Shown piece after piece: positions 1-9,478 of a stretch of DNA of 64,000 bases (position 1 is the first letter of the stretch; every line of letters starts with the position of its first letter). The notes under the pieces were generated by a model, which saw nothing but the letters and a program-made list of their open reading frames with translations, was not told where the DNA came from and ran no database searches. The stretch is taken from contig JARWKL010000003.1 in NCBI GenBank assembly GCA_029961685.1, positions 18,408,467-18,472,466 of the forward strand, read 5' to 3'. The position numbers and the translations under genes were made by a program. The stretch is from Aristolochia californica (taxonomy: Eukaryota; Streptophyta; Magnoliopsida; Piperales; Aristolochiaceae).

Positions 1-486
1 AATCATGATGTCACACATAGGAAAGACATTTCTACCCCTACTTTCGGTGTCGAAAGGTAATAATGTAAGGGAAAAAAATGGAACGCCAAAAAGACAAAAG
101 CTACCCTTTGTCTTTAAACACACACCCTTCATTCAAGGGTAAAAGAGGAAAAAAATCAAATTCTTCACCTATAAATTTGAGGCTCCTCTTGAGGATGAGA
201 CATTCAAAAATTGGTGAAGAAAAAACAATCTTTCATTAAAAAACCGACGGACTTTCGAAAAACACTCTTTCAAAGAAGAAGAAGAAGGCGATTTTCGGCG
301 AGCATACTCTGGCAAGTTCCTTAAAGCACGGTATGTGCTTAACAGCCGTAATGGCTGAGTAGAAAAGAGGGAACCGATCGGTGGCACAGTCGGTAACTTC
401 GGGAGTTATGTAGATAAGTAGTTTTTCTTTCCCTTTTTTACGGGTATGTATTTAGTTGTTTTATTTTGTTTGAACAATGTTTTAAT

Positions 487-589
487 TTTCCGCATGTTTG
501 TAATTTTTGATTCGTACAGTTGTTGTTATCACTGTTCATTTTCCGCATTGTAATATTTTGATTCGTATGATTGTTGTTATCACTGTTCA
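487..589. repeat. Two-copy tandem repeat, ~51 bp unit
   Basis: Two adjacent units (487-538 and 539-589) each run from TTTTCCGCAT through GATTCGTA and TTGTTGTTATCACTGTTCA, with a few substitutions and a 1-bp length difference. They lie in the non-coding leader-like region and look like a local duplication. Confidence 0.8.
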
Positions 590-629
590 TGTTCCGCATC
601 TATATATATGATCTCCATAGTCTTTGTTT

Positions 630-707
630 TTACTGTTCCAAAGTTACTATTCAAAAGTACTATTCAATTTTACTATTCATGGTTACTATTCATGTTTACT
701 GTTCACT
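630..707. repeat. Array of TACTATTCA / TACTGTTCA motifs
   Basis: Within 78 bp the motif TACT(A/G)TTC occurs six times (near 631, 646, 658, 671, 684 and 697), spaced about 12-15 bp. It may be a degenerate short tandem repeat or a cluster of regulatory sites in the leader. No function can be assigned. Confidence 0.6.
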
Positions 708-1248
708 CGTCAAAAAAGAAATAGTATCAAAATAGTGCCAAATAGTACAGAAGCTAGAGACTTGGAATTATTCGGCTACACTCCGAGGTAGAAAATGAAA
801 CGGAGTTGTGCTCTACCCTCCTGAAGTAGCCATATAGCCACAACGGTTAATAGGAAAGGCTTGGGGCCTTCTAGAGACTGTGAGGATCGCATTGACAGAT
901 TGCCCACATGGTAGTAAGCTGACATGAATAGGGTCAAACCTCGAAGAAGTTCTAGGTAGCAACAAAAGTCATGTTGGGCCTATTAGATAGCTATGAAAAT
1001 AGACACAAACGAGTACATAACAGTGACATGTGATAGGAAGCAAGAGTAATATGATGGTGAAATGATAGGATGTATGACGTGTGACAGTAGGAATAGTTTT
1101 GTGTAAGTCATAGTTATTTTCCACTGCCCTTAGTCAGTGTGTAGTTGTGATCCCTAGGATTCTAGTTCCGCTGCCCTCATCCCTAGGTTCACCCTGGATT
1201 CTGCTCTTTAGGCTATTGAGTTTGCTAGAGACTCGTTGTGTTTTAAAA

Positions 1249-1310
1249 TGGTATCAGAGTAATAGACCTTTCGTTGTGTGTCGGTGTTGTCTTAAAATTG
1301 GTATCAGAGC
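1249..1310 (+). promoter_or_regulatory. Two tRNA-iMet primer-binding-site-like sequences
   Basis: TGGTATCAGAG occurs at 1249-1259, and TGGTATCAGAGC at 1299-1310. Both follow a similar TTAAAAT stretch, so about 50 bp appears duplicated. The 12-mer is the complement of the 3' end of plant initiator-Met tRNA, used to prime reverse transcription by many copia and gypsy elements and by plant pararetroviruses. The second copy continues as ATAGGTT, close to the extended complement. No LTR end TAACA or TCA directly precedes either copy. Confidence 0.6.
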
Positions 1311-1320
1311 ATAGGTTGAA

Positions 1321-1890
1321 ACGTCCTACAGAGCCAAGTATTAGACTTGGTCTTTTATGTGTCCTATATGTGTCAAAGAATTCAAAGCTTAACTTTGATT
1401 CTTTCTATTTACGTATACATACTCCCAAAATAGTTACAACCAAAACCGGTCACATCCCATATATCATTGGTATACTACAAATGTACTAATGTACCAAAGA
1501 ATCCAACTGGTAGGTCAAAAGGAACTCAACGGTCCTTCTTACAACACCATGTTAAAAATTGGACACAGAAATGTTTGTCCAATAATATGCTATCCACATG
1601 GATGGCATGATGAGAATAATCCAATATTAAATAATATAATAGATTTAGTTGGTGATATGCATCACAACTTCTTTATGAAAAGGTGTTGAGAAAAATACAC
1701 CGCAGAAAACATTGCTTTCCTATGCGTAGGAATAGAAAGTGACGTCAATGAACAAGTACAGAAACTCAAGAGAAGAATTAATGCCCATCTTGAGGTATTT
1801 AAAATAGGAAATACTGAAGAAATAATATCATTCCTTACAGATCTACAAAGCTATGTAGATCAAGCAATAAATCACTATCTTCCACTAAAA
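1321..1890 (+). pseudogene. Degenerate retroelement or pararetrovirus reading frame
   Basis: From 1489 one frame stays open to about 1890 except for a single TGA at 1687-1689, giving roughly 134 codons. The second half is rich in charged and helical residues and could be a coiled or capsid-like segment. It follows the primer sites at 1249-1310, so it sits where the first ORF of a retrotransposon or caulimovirid-like sequence would lie. I recognise no zinc knuckle, movement-protein or protease motif, so the class stays open. It stops where a reverse-strand gypsy gag begins. Confidence 0.35.
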
Positions 1891-2794
1891 TTGGTTAATT
1901 TTTTGATAAAGTGCGGAAGGGATTACCAGGGTGGGGATCGTCTACCTGAGTCGTAGTCAGAGTGTGTCTGGAGGATGGTGCTGCTGGAGATGCTCCCCGA
2001 GATGAAGTATAGTGGTGCCCTTGCCATGTGGAGGAAGTGCTCCTCTCACCCGACCAACCCGGCTTACGTTGCTGCAACTGTTGCCGTTATTCCATTGCTC
2101 GGGCCATATTCATTGCATGAGCTAAATCCGTAGGCATAAGGAGTTCTAATTCTAGCCGTAAATACTCATTGAGACCCGCTATGAATAGGGAGACCTATTG
2201 GTCAACCAATACCCTCTCACCAGCATGAGCCAACTTTTCCTGGAACAATTTTTGATATTGTTCCAGAAAACCAGTTTGTCGCAATAGGACTAACTCCCCC
2301 AGGGGTTGCTGTTGGCGGGAGGGCCAAATCTAACTGTGCATAGATTTTTAAAATGTCCCCAATTATCCATGGTCTCTCTTTTTCTACTTGAGTAACCCAT
2401 AACAGGGCTTCATTTGTCATATGGAAAGAGGCTAGTTGCACCTTATCCCATTCAGCAGTCCCTTGGTTTAAAAAAAAAAATTCACATCTATGCAACCAAA
2501 TTAAGGGATCAACTAAACCATTGAAAGAGGGAAACTCTAACTTGGTGTACCTTGGAAATGTGCCTCCATGCTGGGGTCCTTGGATAGCAGTGCACCCAGC
2601 CCACTGATCCTCGAATCTGTGATATGGTTGAGCCACCTCTCTCGCCTCTGGACTCTGATGTCTCTCTGCCTTCAGCTCAGTTAGTATGCTGATGACTCAG
2701 TTCATTTCTTCTTCCAAACCACAAACCTTCCCCAACACTGGTTGTGCTATTTCAAGGTTATCTTCATTTCTGAGAGTATCCCCCATGTTACCCT
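1891..2794 (-). pseudogene. Ty3/gypsy gag fragment
   Basis: On the minus strand, 2636-2217 encodes a gypsy capsid core: FPRYTKLEFPSFNG, then DPLIWLHRCEFFF, then a helical block with ALLW. The homologous motifs in the other elements here are PRYxKLxFPxYDGSKDPLIW and EALLWYHQF. A shifted frame below 2217 continues as a gag C-terminal region (AHAMN, then a Gln-rich stretch) to about 1900. Its 5' LTR and primer site lie directly upstream at 2795-3699. Protease and pol are missing: the element is cut at 1890. Confidence 0.8.
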
Positions 2795-2806
2795 GCTCTG
2801 ATACCA
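2795..2806 (-). promoter_or_regulatory. Primer binding site (tRNA-iMet), minus strand
   Basis: The minus strand reads TGGTATCAGAGC here, three bases after the LTR terminus TAACA. This is a perfect match to the initiator-Met type primer site and fixes the direction and the 5' LTR boundary of the gag fragment to its left. Confidence 0.9.
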
Positions 2807-2809
2807 CGT

Positions 2810-3699
2810 TGTTACGGTCCTGGGTCATGGATCGAGTAACACGGTGTGGGATTTGTGAATCCAGCACTGGTATTGAGACACTGGACTTGGTAAGGAGGGT
2901 TAAAAATTCCTTTTTTAACTGATCTTCCAGACGTGATCAGTGTCCCTTTTTATGACTCCACACTAGTGCTAAAGTTATAGCTAGAATGGAAATAATTCAC
3001 GTGGAGAAAGACCGAAAGAGATACCTTTTGGTTTTTCATGGAAATCAAGGTTTCAACCCTGATTTTGATTGTTGCTCGTGCTGGAATGTTCAGCCTGGCT
3101 TGTAGTAAGCCTTGGCCCATGTAAATGAATTAATTCTTCTCTCTCTCCTTGCTGGCACCAAGCTAGGAGGAGCAGCACCGCTTCTTCACGTGAAGAAGCA
3201 GAAAGCTCTCTACTTTTCTGCTCGTCAAGAGGGTTAGAATCCCTTGATTGGTGTTGATGCTGATGAGGAGAGCAGACCCTCTCTTTGGGCTCAGAAAAGA
3301 GACAGGAAGCTCCATTTACAACTATGGATGATGAAGGATGAACATGGACGAATATGGATGAAGATAGATGGTGAAGGTTAGGTTAGATGTTTGGAGTAAA
3401 CCCTAAACTCGAGATCAAGAGGTGATTTCAGCCTGTTTACACTAGGTTATTCTAAAATCTCAAAGCTTGCCCCTTTCATTCATTCTTTCCCTTTAAATAG
3501 ATCACGTCATGGAGTTTTAGGGTTAGGTTACAATAATCCCCATAATGCCCCAACATATGAAAGTGATTAGAAATAACTCCTACTTAAAACAATATAAGAA
3601 ATAAATTCTACTCAAAGTAATATAATAAATAAATCCTATTGAGTGAGTTGTTGTTGCCTCCTTCGTTGTGTGACTCGGTGTGCTATCGAGTCCACAACA
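2810..3699 (-). mobile_element. Ty3/gypsy 5' LTR, 890 bp
   Basis: Read on the minus strand, the LTR begins at 3699 with TGTTGTGGACTCGATAGCA and ends at 2810 with GACCGTAACA, just before the primer site. The TGTTATGGACTC-type start and CCGTAACA end recur in the other gypsy LTRs of this window. A perfect 20-bp palindrome lies at 3180-3199. The GOGAT pseudogene begins directly beyond the LTR edge. No partner 3' LTR is present. Confidence 0.8.
3180..3199. promoter_or_regulatory. 20-bp perfect palindrome centred on CACGTG
   Basis: GCTTCTTCACGTGAAGAAGC equals its own reverse complement. The core is a G-box (CACGTG), bound in plants by bHLH and bZIP factors. It lies inside a gypsy LTR, where such a site could act in U3 transcription. 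Function is inferred from the motif only. Confidence 0.6.
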
Positions 3700-4045
3700 G
3701 GAAGATTGTAGTGTATCCTCCTAGAAAGAGTCAGTTTGATTCAAAGCAAAATATAGTCATTGGTAATGTTGCTCTCTATGGAGCACCTGGAGGGGAGGCA
3801 TATTTTGATGGACCTGTTGCTGAGAGGATTTGTGTGTGTAAACTCATGGGCTAAAGCTGGGGGTTGGAGATCATGGTTGTGAGTACATGCCAGGAGGTCC
3901 TGTAGTAGTACTTGGGAAAACTAGTAGTAACTTTGTGCAAGGATGTGTGGGGGTGTTGCATATGTTCTTGATATGGATGAGCAGTTTCACCAAAGGTGGA
4001 ACCTTGAATTGGTGGATCTAGCCAAAGTAGTAGACCACAATGATA
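3700..4045 (+). pseudogene. Glutamate synthase (GOGAT) C-terminal fragment
   Basis: Conceptual translation gives [32 protein letters not shown] and VAERICV. After frameshifts it gives [18 protein letters not shown], and then a block resembling LDMDEQFH and ELVDLAKV. These are the glycine-rich beta-helix (GXGXG) domain motifs of plant glutamate synthase, the plastid enzyme that makes glutamate from glutamine and 2-oxoglutarate. Only about 115 codons remain, with at least two frame breaks and no introns seen. It is bounded on the left by a gypsy LTR and on the right by unknown sequence, so it is a gene relic or a captured or processed fragment. Confidence 0.85.
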
Positions 4046-4299
4046 TCATTTCATCGAGTATGCAGGGAAATTGTTGAACATGGACTGGGTACAAAGATTA
4101 AGGTTATTGGGGACATGCTACATTCTGCCAATGAGGCAACCGTTGGGCCGGATAATATAATATAATGGTTTTTAATGTCGAAGCAGAAGTTCCCAGTGGC
4201 GAAGGTGATAGTTCAACTTGTTGTTTGGTTGCTTAGTCATATTGGGGTATACAACAACAAGTGATGTAGGCAAAAAAAAAAATACTGTGGTTAATACTT
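4046..4299. other. Unassigned sequence between GOGAT relic and gypsy end
   Basis: About 250 bp with no clear open frame. A frame with short open stretches suggests decayed coding sequence, but I recognise no family. A purine-rich AAAAAAAAAA run lies near 4272. It joins the 3' end of a gypsy element near 4300. Confidence 0.4.
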
Positions 4300-4725
4300 A
4301 AGAACGGATGGGGACATCAGCACGGGCAAGCAGACCCTACCTTCGAGCTTGAAGACAAGCTCTTTCTTCCAGGGGGTGTAATGTTATGCACGCAATAACA
4401 TTATTATTTTAATTGTTTTATTTAATTTACTTTATTTTATTTCAGTTTTAAGCCAAGGGGTATTTTTAGAATGTTTCATTCATTGGGGTATTTTTGTAAT
4501 ATTTTATCTTAAACCTTGTAAGGGTCAACCCTATTTAAGGGGTAAGAGGAATGAGAAAGATAAGCATTGATTTTAGGTTAAACAGGGTTTTGAGTTCTCC
4601 TCAACAAGCTCAGGGGTGTGCGTTCTCCTTAACGAACTTAGGGTTTTCAAGCTTTCCTTTGGCTTGATTTTCATCTTCCTCTTCTTCCTCCCTATGAATC
4701 CCTGTGTCAGATCCGGACCATAACA
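4300..4725 (+). mobile_element. Ty3/gypsy 3' end with LTR (4382-4725)
   Basis: The upstream part encodes a chromovirus pol tail like YPTFELEDKLFL, followed by a G-rich polypurine tract (CCAGGGGGTGTAA). The LTR starts TGTTATGCACGC at 4382 and ends GACCATAACA at 4725, 344 bp. The rest of the element is absent. At 4726 sequence passes directly into the RT domain of a copia element. Confidence 0.8.
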
Positions 4726-5496
4726 AAATGCTGGGATGCAAACCAGCAGACACTCCTATGGACTCAAATAAAAAATTATGTGCAGGTACTGGAGAAGATA
4801 TTGATACTAGGAAATATCAAAGACTAGTGGGAAGACTTATTTACCTGTGTGTAACAAGGCCAGATATATCATATGCAGTAAGAATGGTGAGTCAATACAT
4901 GCACAAACCACAACTTAGTCATTGGCAAACACTTGAAAGGATATCACAGTATGTGAAAGGAGCTCCAAGAAGAGGACTTATCTATAAAAATCATGGTCAC
5001 TTCAACATCGAAGGATTCTCAGATGCGGACTGAGCCGGATCCCCGGATGATAGGAAATCTACTTCGGGATTTTGTACGATGATTGGAAGGAATTTGGTTA
5101 CATGGAGAAGCAAGAAGCAAAATGTATTAACACGGTCTAGTGCAAAAGTAAAATACAGAGCCATGGTACATACTGTTAGTGAACTACTATGGATAAGATC
5201 TCTTCTCATTGAATTAGGATTCCAAAAAGAAGCTCTGATGGATCTATATTGTGATAATCAAGCAGCAATACACATTACATCGAATCCAGTCTTCCATGAA
5301 AGAACAAACCATATTGAAGTGGACTGCCATTTTATACGAGAAAAGTTCCAAGCGGGTCTTTTATCTCTAAAGCATATATCATCACAAAGTCTAGTTGCAA
5401 ATATTCTCGCCAATCTGGTCACTCACAAGATCATGTCTTCCATCTATATCAAGTTGGACATCTACAATGTTTTCTCACCCTCAGCTTGAGGGGGAG
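4726..5496 (+). pseudogene. Copia A RT C-terminus and RNase H
   Basis: 4726-5033 encodes the connection between RT and RNase H: LGCKPADTPMD, LVGRLIYLCVTRPDISYAV, then FNIEGFSDAD. A TGA stop at 5031 replaces the Trp of the usual DADWAGS motif. 5079-5489 continues with NLVTWRSKKQ, AKVKYRAM, LYCDNQAAIHI and HIEVDCHFIREK, which are RNase H motifs with the catalytic Asp of the CDN motif kept. It ends in the usual family tail and polypurine tract TTGAGGGGGAG, directly followed by the 3' LTR. The N-terminal two thirds of pol are missing. Confidence 0.9.
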
Positions 5497-6088
5497 TGTT
5501 ACAATGTAGCACCCACCATGATGCACGAGCTGGTGGGACCCACCATAAGGACATGAGATGCCAAGAAGAGTCATCACCCAAGCTAGCACGATAAGAAGAT
5601 AAGAAGCACAAGCTGAAATGAGTTAGAAGACTTGAAGATCAAGTGGGACCCACAAAGATACCACGAGTTGGAATCTTATCAATATGAGCTGGAAGATCAC
5701 GTGGGACCCACATGGATAAGGCCACGAGCTGGCCTCCCCCCTTATGTCCACATTCTTGAAGAAGAGTTATAGTTCAACTTATATTAGAACTCTATTAGAT
5801 TGTGTTATCCTTCCATTATAGACTTATCTTAGAGACTTAGAGTTAAAATTTAATTTAGAGATTTAAAGGTTAATTGTAGAATGACCCTATCACTTCCTCT
5901 GTTATAAATAGAGGTGTTGTAATTCAGAATGAATAAAGTTCTACAATTATCTCTTGAGTAAATCTCTCTCTCTTTGTTTGGAGCACATCTTCTCTTCTTC
6001 TCTCTACTTGAGAGCCTTCTTCCCCTTTTCTCATTTTTCTCTCTCTTCCCTTGCTCAAAATATTGGAAAAGGGATCCTAAATTCAACA
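5497..6088 (+). mobile_element. Copia A 3' LTR, 592 bp
   Basis: It starts TGTTACAATG after the polypurine tract and ends CCTAAATTCAACA. A TATAAATAG promoter box lies at 5903-5911. Related LTRs are at 59396-60025 (+), 40324-40964 (-) and partly at 11158-11657 (-). The reading frames inside it are not genes. Confidence 0.9.
5903..5911 (+). promoter_or_regulatory. LTR TATA box
   Basis: TATAAATAG, about 185 bp before the LTR 3' end, fits the U3 promoter of copia LTRs. The same box with the same surroundings occurs in the other copia LTRs of the window (12850, 19548, 21879 and 46450). Confidence 0.7.
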
Positions 6089-6425
6089 ACTCCCACTCTG
6101 ATGCCACGTTGTTACAGTCCCAAATCCACACATTGTGATTCATAGGGAAGAAGAAGAGAAGAGAAGAATCAATCTGAAGGGAAGCTTGAAAACCCTAGGT
6201 TCATTAAGGAGAATGCACACCCATGAACTTGTTTAGCAGAACTCAAAACCTTTTGTTTAACCTAAATCAAGACTTACCTATTTTCCATTCCATAAACACT
6301 TAAATAGGGATCACATAAAAAAAGTTCAAGAGAAGATTACAGATTTGCCCCTCCATGACATTTCAAGTAAATAAATTTAATGATAGGTAAATGACTTAAC
6401 TTACTGACTAAGTAACTTAACAACT
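6089..6425 (-). mobile_element. Old gypsy LTR, first part (split by insertions)
   Basis: 6089-6109 reads on the minus strand as a primer site (TGGCATCAGAG), one substitution from the standard site. The LTR begins at 6110 (plus strand TGTTACAGTCC). It is similar in layout to the LTR at 4382-4725 but inverted. It is broken at 6425 by the SMART composite, resumes for 16 bp at 7266-7281, and resumes again at 10259-10346 after the gypsy III insertion. Confidence 0.7.
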
Positions 6426-7265
6426 TGTTATGGGACATCCTGGTTATGGGCCTGGGTTGAGTACCTATCTCTTCCGCTCCTAACAGGCCGCTCGGTCACG
6501 AGTTCGATTCTCGGCAACGCTGTAGAGGCTGGATTTAAATACTAGTAGGTCGTAGGATAAACACCCGGGTCGGGCCAGTGTCACTACATCGCGTACAAAG
6601 GCTGGATTAAAATACAGGTAGTCCGTACGATAAAAACCCAGGTCGGGCCTGTGTCGTTGCACCGCCGTGGTCGTCGGCTTGCGAAGGGGCGGTGTGATGT
6701 TATGGGACATCCTGGTTATGGGCTTGGGTTAAGTACCTATGTCTTCCGCTCCTAACAGGCCGATCTTTTGGGTAGTATTGGCTAGGTGCTTAACATTGCT
6801 CTCCCCCTTTTTCCCTAAATTCCCTTTTCCAAATTTCTTCTTTACATCACTCTATCAATCTATCCCTACGTCAAGCAAAGCAATCGAAGGAAGAGAAGAG
6901 ATGAGGGTGACAAGATCCATGGATCGTGAGGATCCTAACAATGTGGTATCAGAGTTAACCCACGGTCGTGAGTTCAATTCCCGGCAACGCTGCAGAGGCT
7001 GGATTTAAATACTGGTAGGCCGTAGGATAAAAACTCGGGTCGGGCTAGTGTCGCTGCATCGCGCGCAAAGGCTGGATTAAAATACAGGTAGACCATAGGA
7101 TAAAAACCTGGGTCGGGCGTGTGTCATTGTGTCGTCGTGGTTGTCGGCTCACAAAGGGGGGGTGTGATGTTATGGGACATCCTGGTTATGGGCCTGGGTT
7201 AAGTACCTATGTCTTCCGCTCCTAACAGTCCGGTATTTTGGGTAGTATTGGCTAGGTGCTTAACA
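6426..7265 (+). mobile_element. Composite SMART/TRIM-type miniature retrotransposon
   Basis: The block holds three copies of a ~98-bp LTR: a truncated one from 6426, and full ones at 6698-6795 and 7168-7265, running TGTTATGGGACATC to GCTTAACA. Between them lie two copies of a short non-coding interior with GAGTTCGATTC-like motifs and a polypurine tract (AAGGGGCGGTGTGA). The whole block is flanked by CAACT (6421-6425 and 7266-7270), a 5-bp target duplication. A piece of a different gypsy LTR (6796-6940) with its primer site precedes the second interior. It codes for nothing. Confidence 0.85.
6796..6940 (+). mobile_element. Gypsy IV-type LTR 3' part fused into the SMART
   Basis: This stretch matches the reverse complement of the LTR at 47094-47240 and 51878-52030: CCAAATTTC-like run, then GGAAGAGAAGAGATGAGG, GTGACAAGATCCATGG, and the LTR terminus GATCCTAACA. 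It is followed at 6943 by TGGTATCAGAG, and the SMART interior starts from that primer site. The 3' part of a gypsy LTR has therefore replaced the SMART LTR upstream of the primer site. Confidence 0.8.
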
Positions 7266-7281
7266 CAACTAAGTAACTTAA

Positions 7282-8059
7282 TTTTATGGACTCAAGAAGA
7301 CTGAGTCATCTACTTTACTTTTATTATTTACGTTGCTTTTAATTTCGAATTATATTGATTTGTAATAAGACTTAAAGGTAGGGGTAGAATTGGGTTTTAT
7401 AACCCTAACCTATGTTGATGTTAATTACCCTATTTAATGGGTAAGGATGGAGAAATAAAGCAAGTTCGGAATTAGCATAAACTAGGGTAATTTAGGTTCC
7501 TTCTAGGCTCTCTATTCTAGGGTTCTTGGTGTGAACTCTCTTGGGGGTTTGCTGCATCCATTGGGGAGTCTTTGAGGAGATCTTGGAAGGAAAAGGAGGA
7601 GGAATCAACCTTCTCTTCCATGCTGCAATAGTCATCCCTCTCTTCCACGAACCAGCAGTGAGGGAAGGAGGATTTGTGTGAGCCTTAGCGTCAAGAAAGG
7701 GAATTTCGAGTTGCTGAATTGAAGGAGGTCTTCAAGAGGTATTTTTATCTATCTTTTCCGAGTTTAGAAGAGCTAGAGACTACCCTCTTTACATTCAACA
7801 TTGGTTGTTGCATGAATTCAGAAACCCTACTCATTGACGTGAGGTATAAAGTGGGGTTTCATAATTGGATCCTTAAAATAGTCTCTTGATTGAATTGGTG
7901 CATCTATAATTGAGAAAAGGAAACTCCTTTTCAATTATAACATGTGAGGCAAGTAAAATAGAGTTTCTTTTCACAAAAATGTGATAAGAAACCCTCTAAC
8001 AGTGCTGGATTCATTTTCAACTCGTCGAGTTACTAGATCCATGGCTAGGGACCATAACA
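7282..8059 (+). repeat. Gypsy III 5' LTR
   Basis: It starts TTTTATGG, where the partner LTR has TGTTATGG, so the second base has mutated since insertion. It ends GGACCATAACA. Its last 19 bp contain the ATG (8041) that opens the gag frame. Confidence 0.9.
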
Positions 8060-9062
8060 ACTTGGTATCAGAGCAAGGTAACCCGGAAGAGACAAGCACC
8101 AATGAATACTTTGAATTTCTTGAATGAAAATTTGATACAGTCCTAGATAGGTTCTCCAAAATTGATATCGATATGGAGACCTTGAAGGGAAGGATGGATA
8201 GTATGGAGACTAGTCTGACTACTGGCAAGAAATTTGCTGCATTGGAGGAGAAGTTCACTCTCAGTTTGGAAAGCTTGAAAGGAAGGATGGATAGCATGGA
8301 GACTGGTTTGACCACTGGCAAGAACCCAATTCTGGGGGACCATTCGCATATCAGACGGGGAGATGAGTTTACTAGACACATGAGTTTCTCATGTCAGCAA
8401 GGACCCTTCATTCCGGGGGACACCTCAACCAGGGGGGAGGCACTGTACCCCTCATTCCAGATCAGAGAGGAGGGGACCATTCGTATAACAGAGGGGGAGA
8501 TGAATTTCCGAGGCGCAAAATTTTCTCGGGACAGCAAGGACCCCTCATTCCGGGGGAACACTTCTACCAGGGGGGAGGCACTATTCCGAGGTATACTAAA
8601 ATGGAATTCCCTACTTATAATGGGTCAGAAGACCCTTTGATATGGTTGTATCGTTGTGAAAAAAATTTTAGCCATCAACGAGTCCCAACCTATGACCGAG
8701 TCAACGTAGCTGTTTTCCACTTACTAGGGGAAGCACAACTTTGGTACCAGCTAGTTGAGGTTGATATCGAGGGGGTAGATTGGGATGAATTTAAGCGACT
8801 ATGTTCTCTCCGTTTTGGTCCTCTGGCTTACAGTAACCCTTTGGGAGATTTGGTTTTACGACGCCAAACTGGGGCCGTGGAGCAATATAAAAAATTGTTC
8901 CAGGAAAAATTAGCACGAGCCAGCAGTATGGTACAAGTGGATCAGCAAGTTGCACTATTTACAACAGGACTGACAGAGGCCTTAAAGCTTGAGGTGGAGC
9001 TCTATGCACTTGTTGACTTATCCAATGCTATGAATATAGCTCGTGCTTTAGAATTGCGATAG
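8041..9062 (+). pseudogene. Gypsy III gag, starting inside the LTR
   Basis: The frame opens with ATGGCTAGGGACCATAAC in the LTR end and reads through the primer site as NLVSEQG. A TGA stop interrupts it at about 8125. Downstream, 8173-8640 has two copies of a block containing LKGRMDSMET. The capsid core follows at 8580-9062 in another frame: PRYTKMEFPTYNG, DPLIWLYRCEKNF, EAQLWYQLV, LRFGPLAY, LTEALKLEVELYAL. At least one frameshift separates the two parts, so the gene is dead but well preserved. Confidence 0.85.
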
Positions 9063-9119
9063 CCTGCACAGCACAGACGACCTCCATCGTCAGGGGAGCG
9101 CATTCCTCCGAGAAACAAC

Positions 9120-9395
9120 TTGGGTATTACTTTGGCAGGGGATCCAAGATCTAGTCATCCTAAAACTCCTTATATAAAAAAATTGACAAGTGCTGAGATG
9201 GCAGAACGGCGGGCTAAGAATTTATGTTACAACTGTGATGAACCATATCGGGTTGGGCATCAGTGCAAAAGATTATTTTTGATCGATAAGGTTGAAGATG
9301 AGGATATCGAGGTGACAGAGGATATGATTGAGGAAGAACCACCAGACATCTCCCTACATGCCATTACTAGGCAGCAATCGACCACAACTACGTAA
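9120..9395 (+). pseudogene. Gypsy III gag C-terminus, zinc knuckle
   Basis: It encodes a CCHC-type knuckle LCYNCDEPYRVGHQCKRLF (C-X2-C-X5-H-X2-C spacing, as in the sister elements), then an acidic linker and the protease lead-in ISLHAITRQQSTTTT. It stops at the deletion point. In intact relatives the protease D-S/T-G site would follow some 30 residues later. The knuckle binds retroelement RNA during packaging. Confidence 0.85.
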
Positions 9396-9478
9396 AATGG
9401 GAGTGGCTCAACAACTTCCACCAGGTCTACCCAACTTCCGAGCTTGAGGACAAGCTCAATCTCCAAGGGAGGGGCAGA

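Larger units (their letters stand above)
1..1240. other. Non-coding leader-like region, class unknown
   Basis: No protein domain is recognisable on either strand, and the short open frames have no coding character. The stretch carries a two-copy tandem repeat (487-589) and a run of TACTATTCA-type motifs (630-707). It ends just before two tRNA-Met primer-binding-site-like sequences. A long non-coding leader followed by a primer site and then a reading frame is the arrangement of an LTR-retrotransposon LTR or of a plant pararetrovirus intergenic region. I saw no TG...CA LTR boundary. The left end is cut by the window edge. Confidence 0.4.

Noticed and set aside
4046..4299. Continuation of the GOGAT relic
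   Set aside because: The translation after about 4045 does not match the enzyme as I know it, so the relic is ended there.
5850..6145. Open frames on both strands in 5850-6145
   Set aside because: They lie in the copia A 3' LTR (U3/R/U5), where no gene is expected and other LTR copies do not keep the frame.
6961..7000. Possible tRNA gene in the SMART interior
   Set aside because: Only a T-arm-like motif is present. No acceptor stem, anticodon arm or A box in order was found.
8143..8381. Minus-strand frames with repeated SLHAIHPSFQ-like blocks
   Set aside because: They are the antisense of the duplicated LKGRMDSMET block in gypsy III gag.
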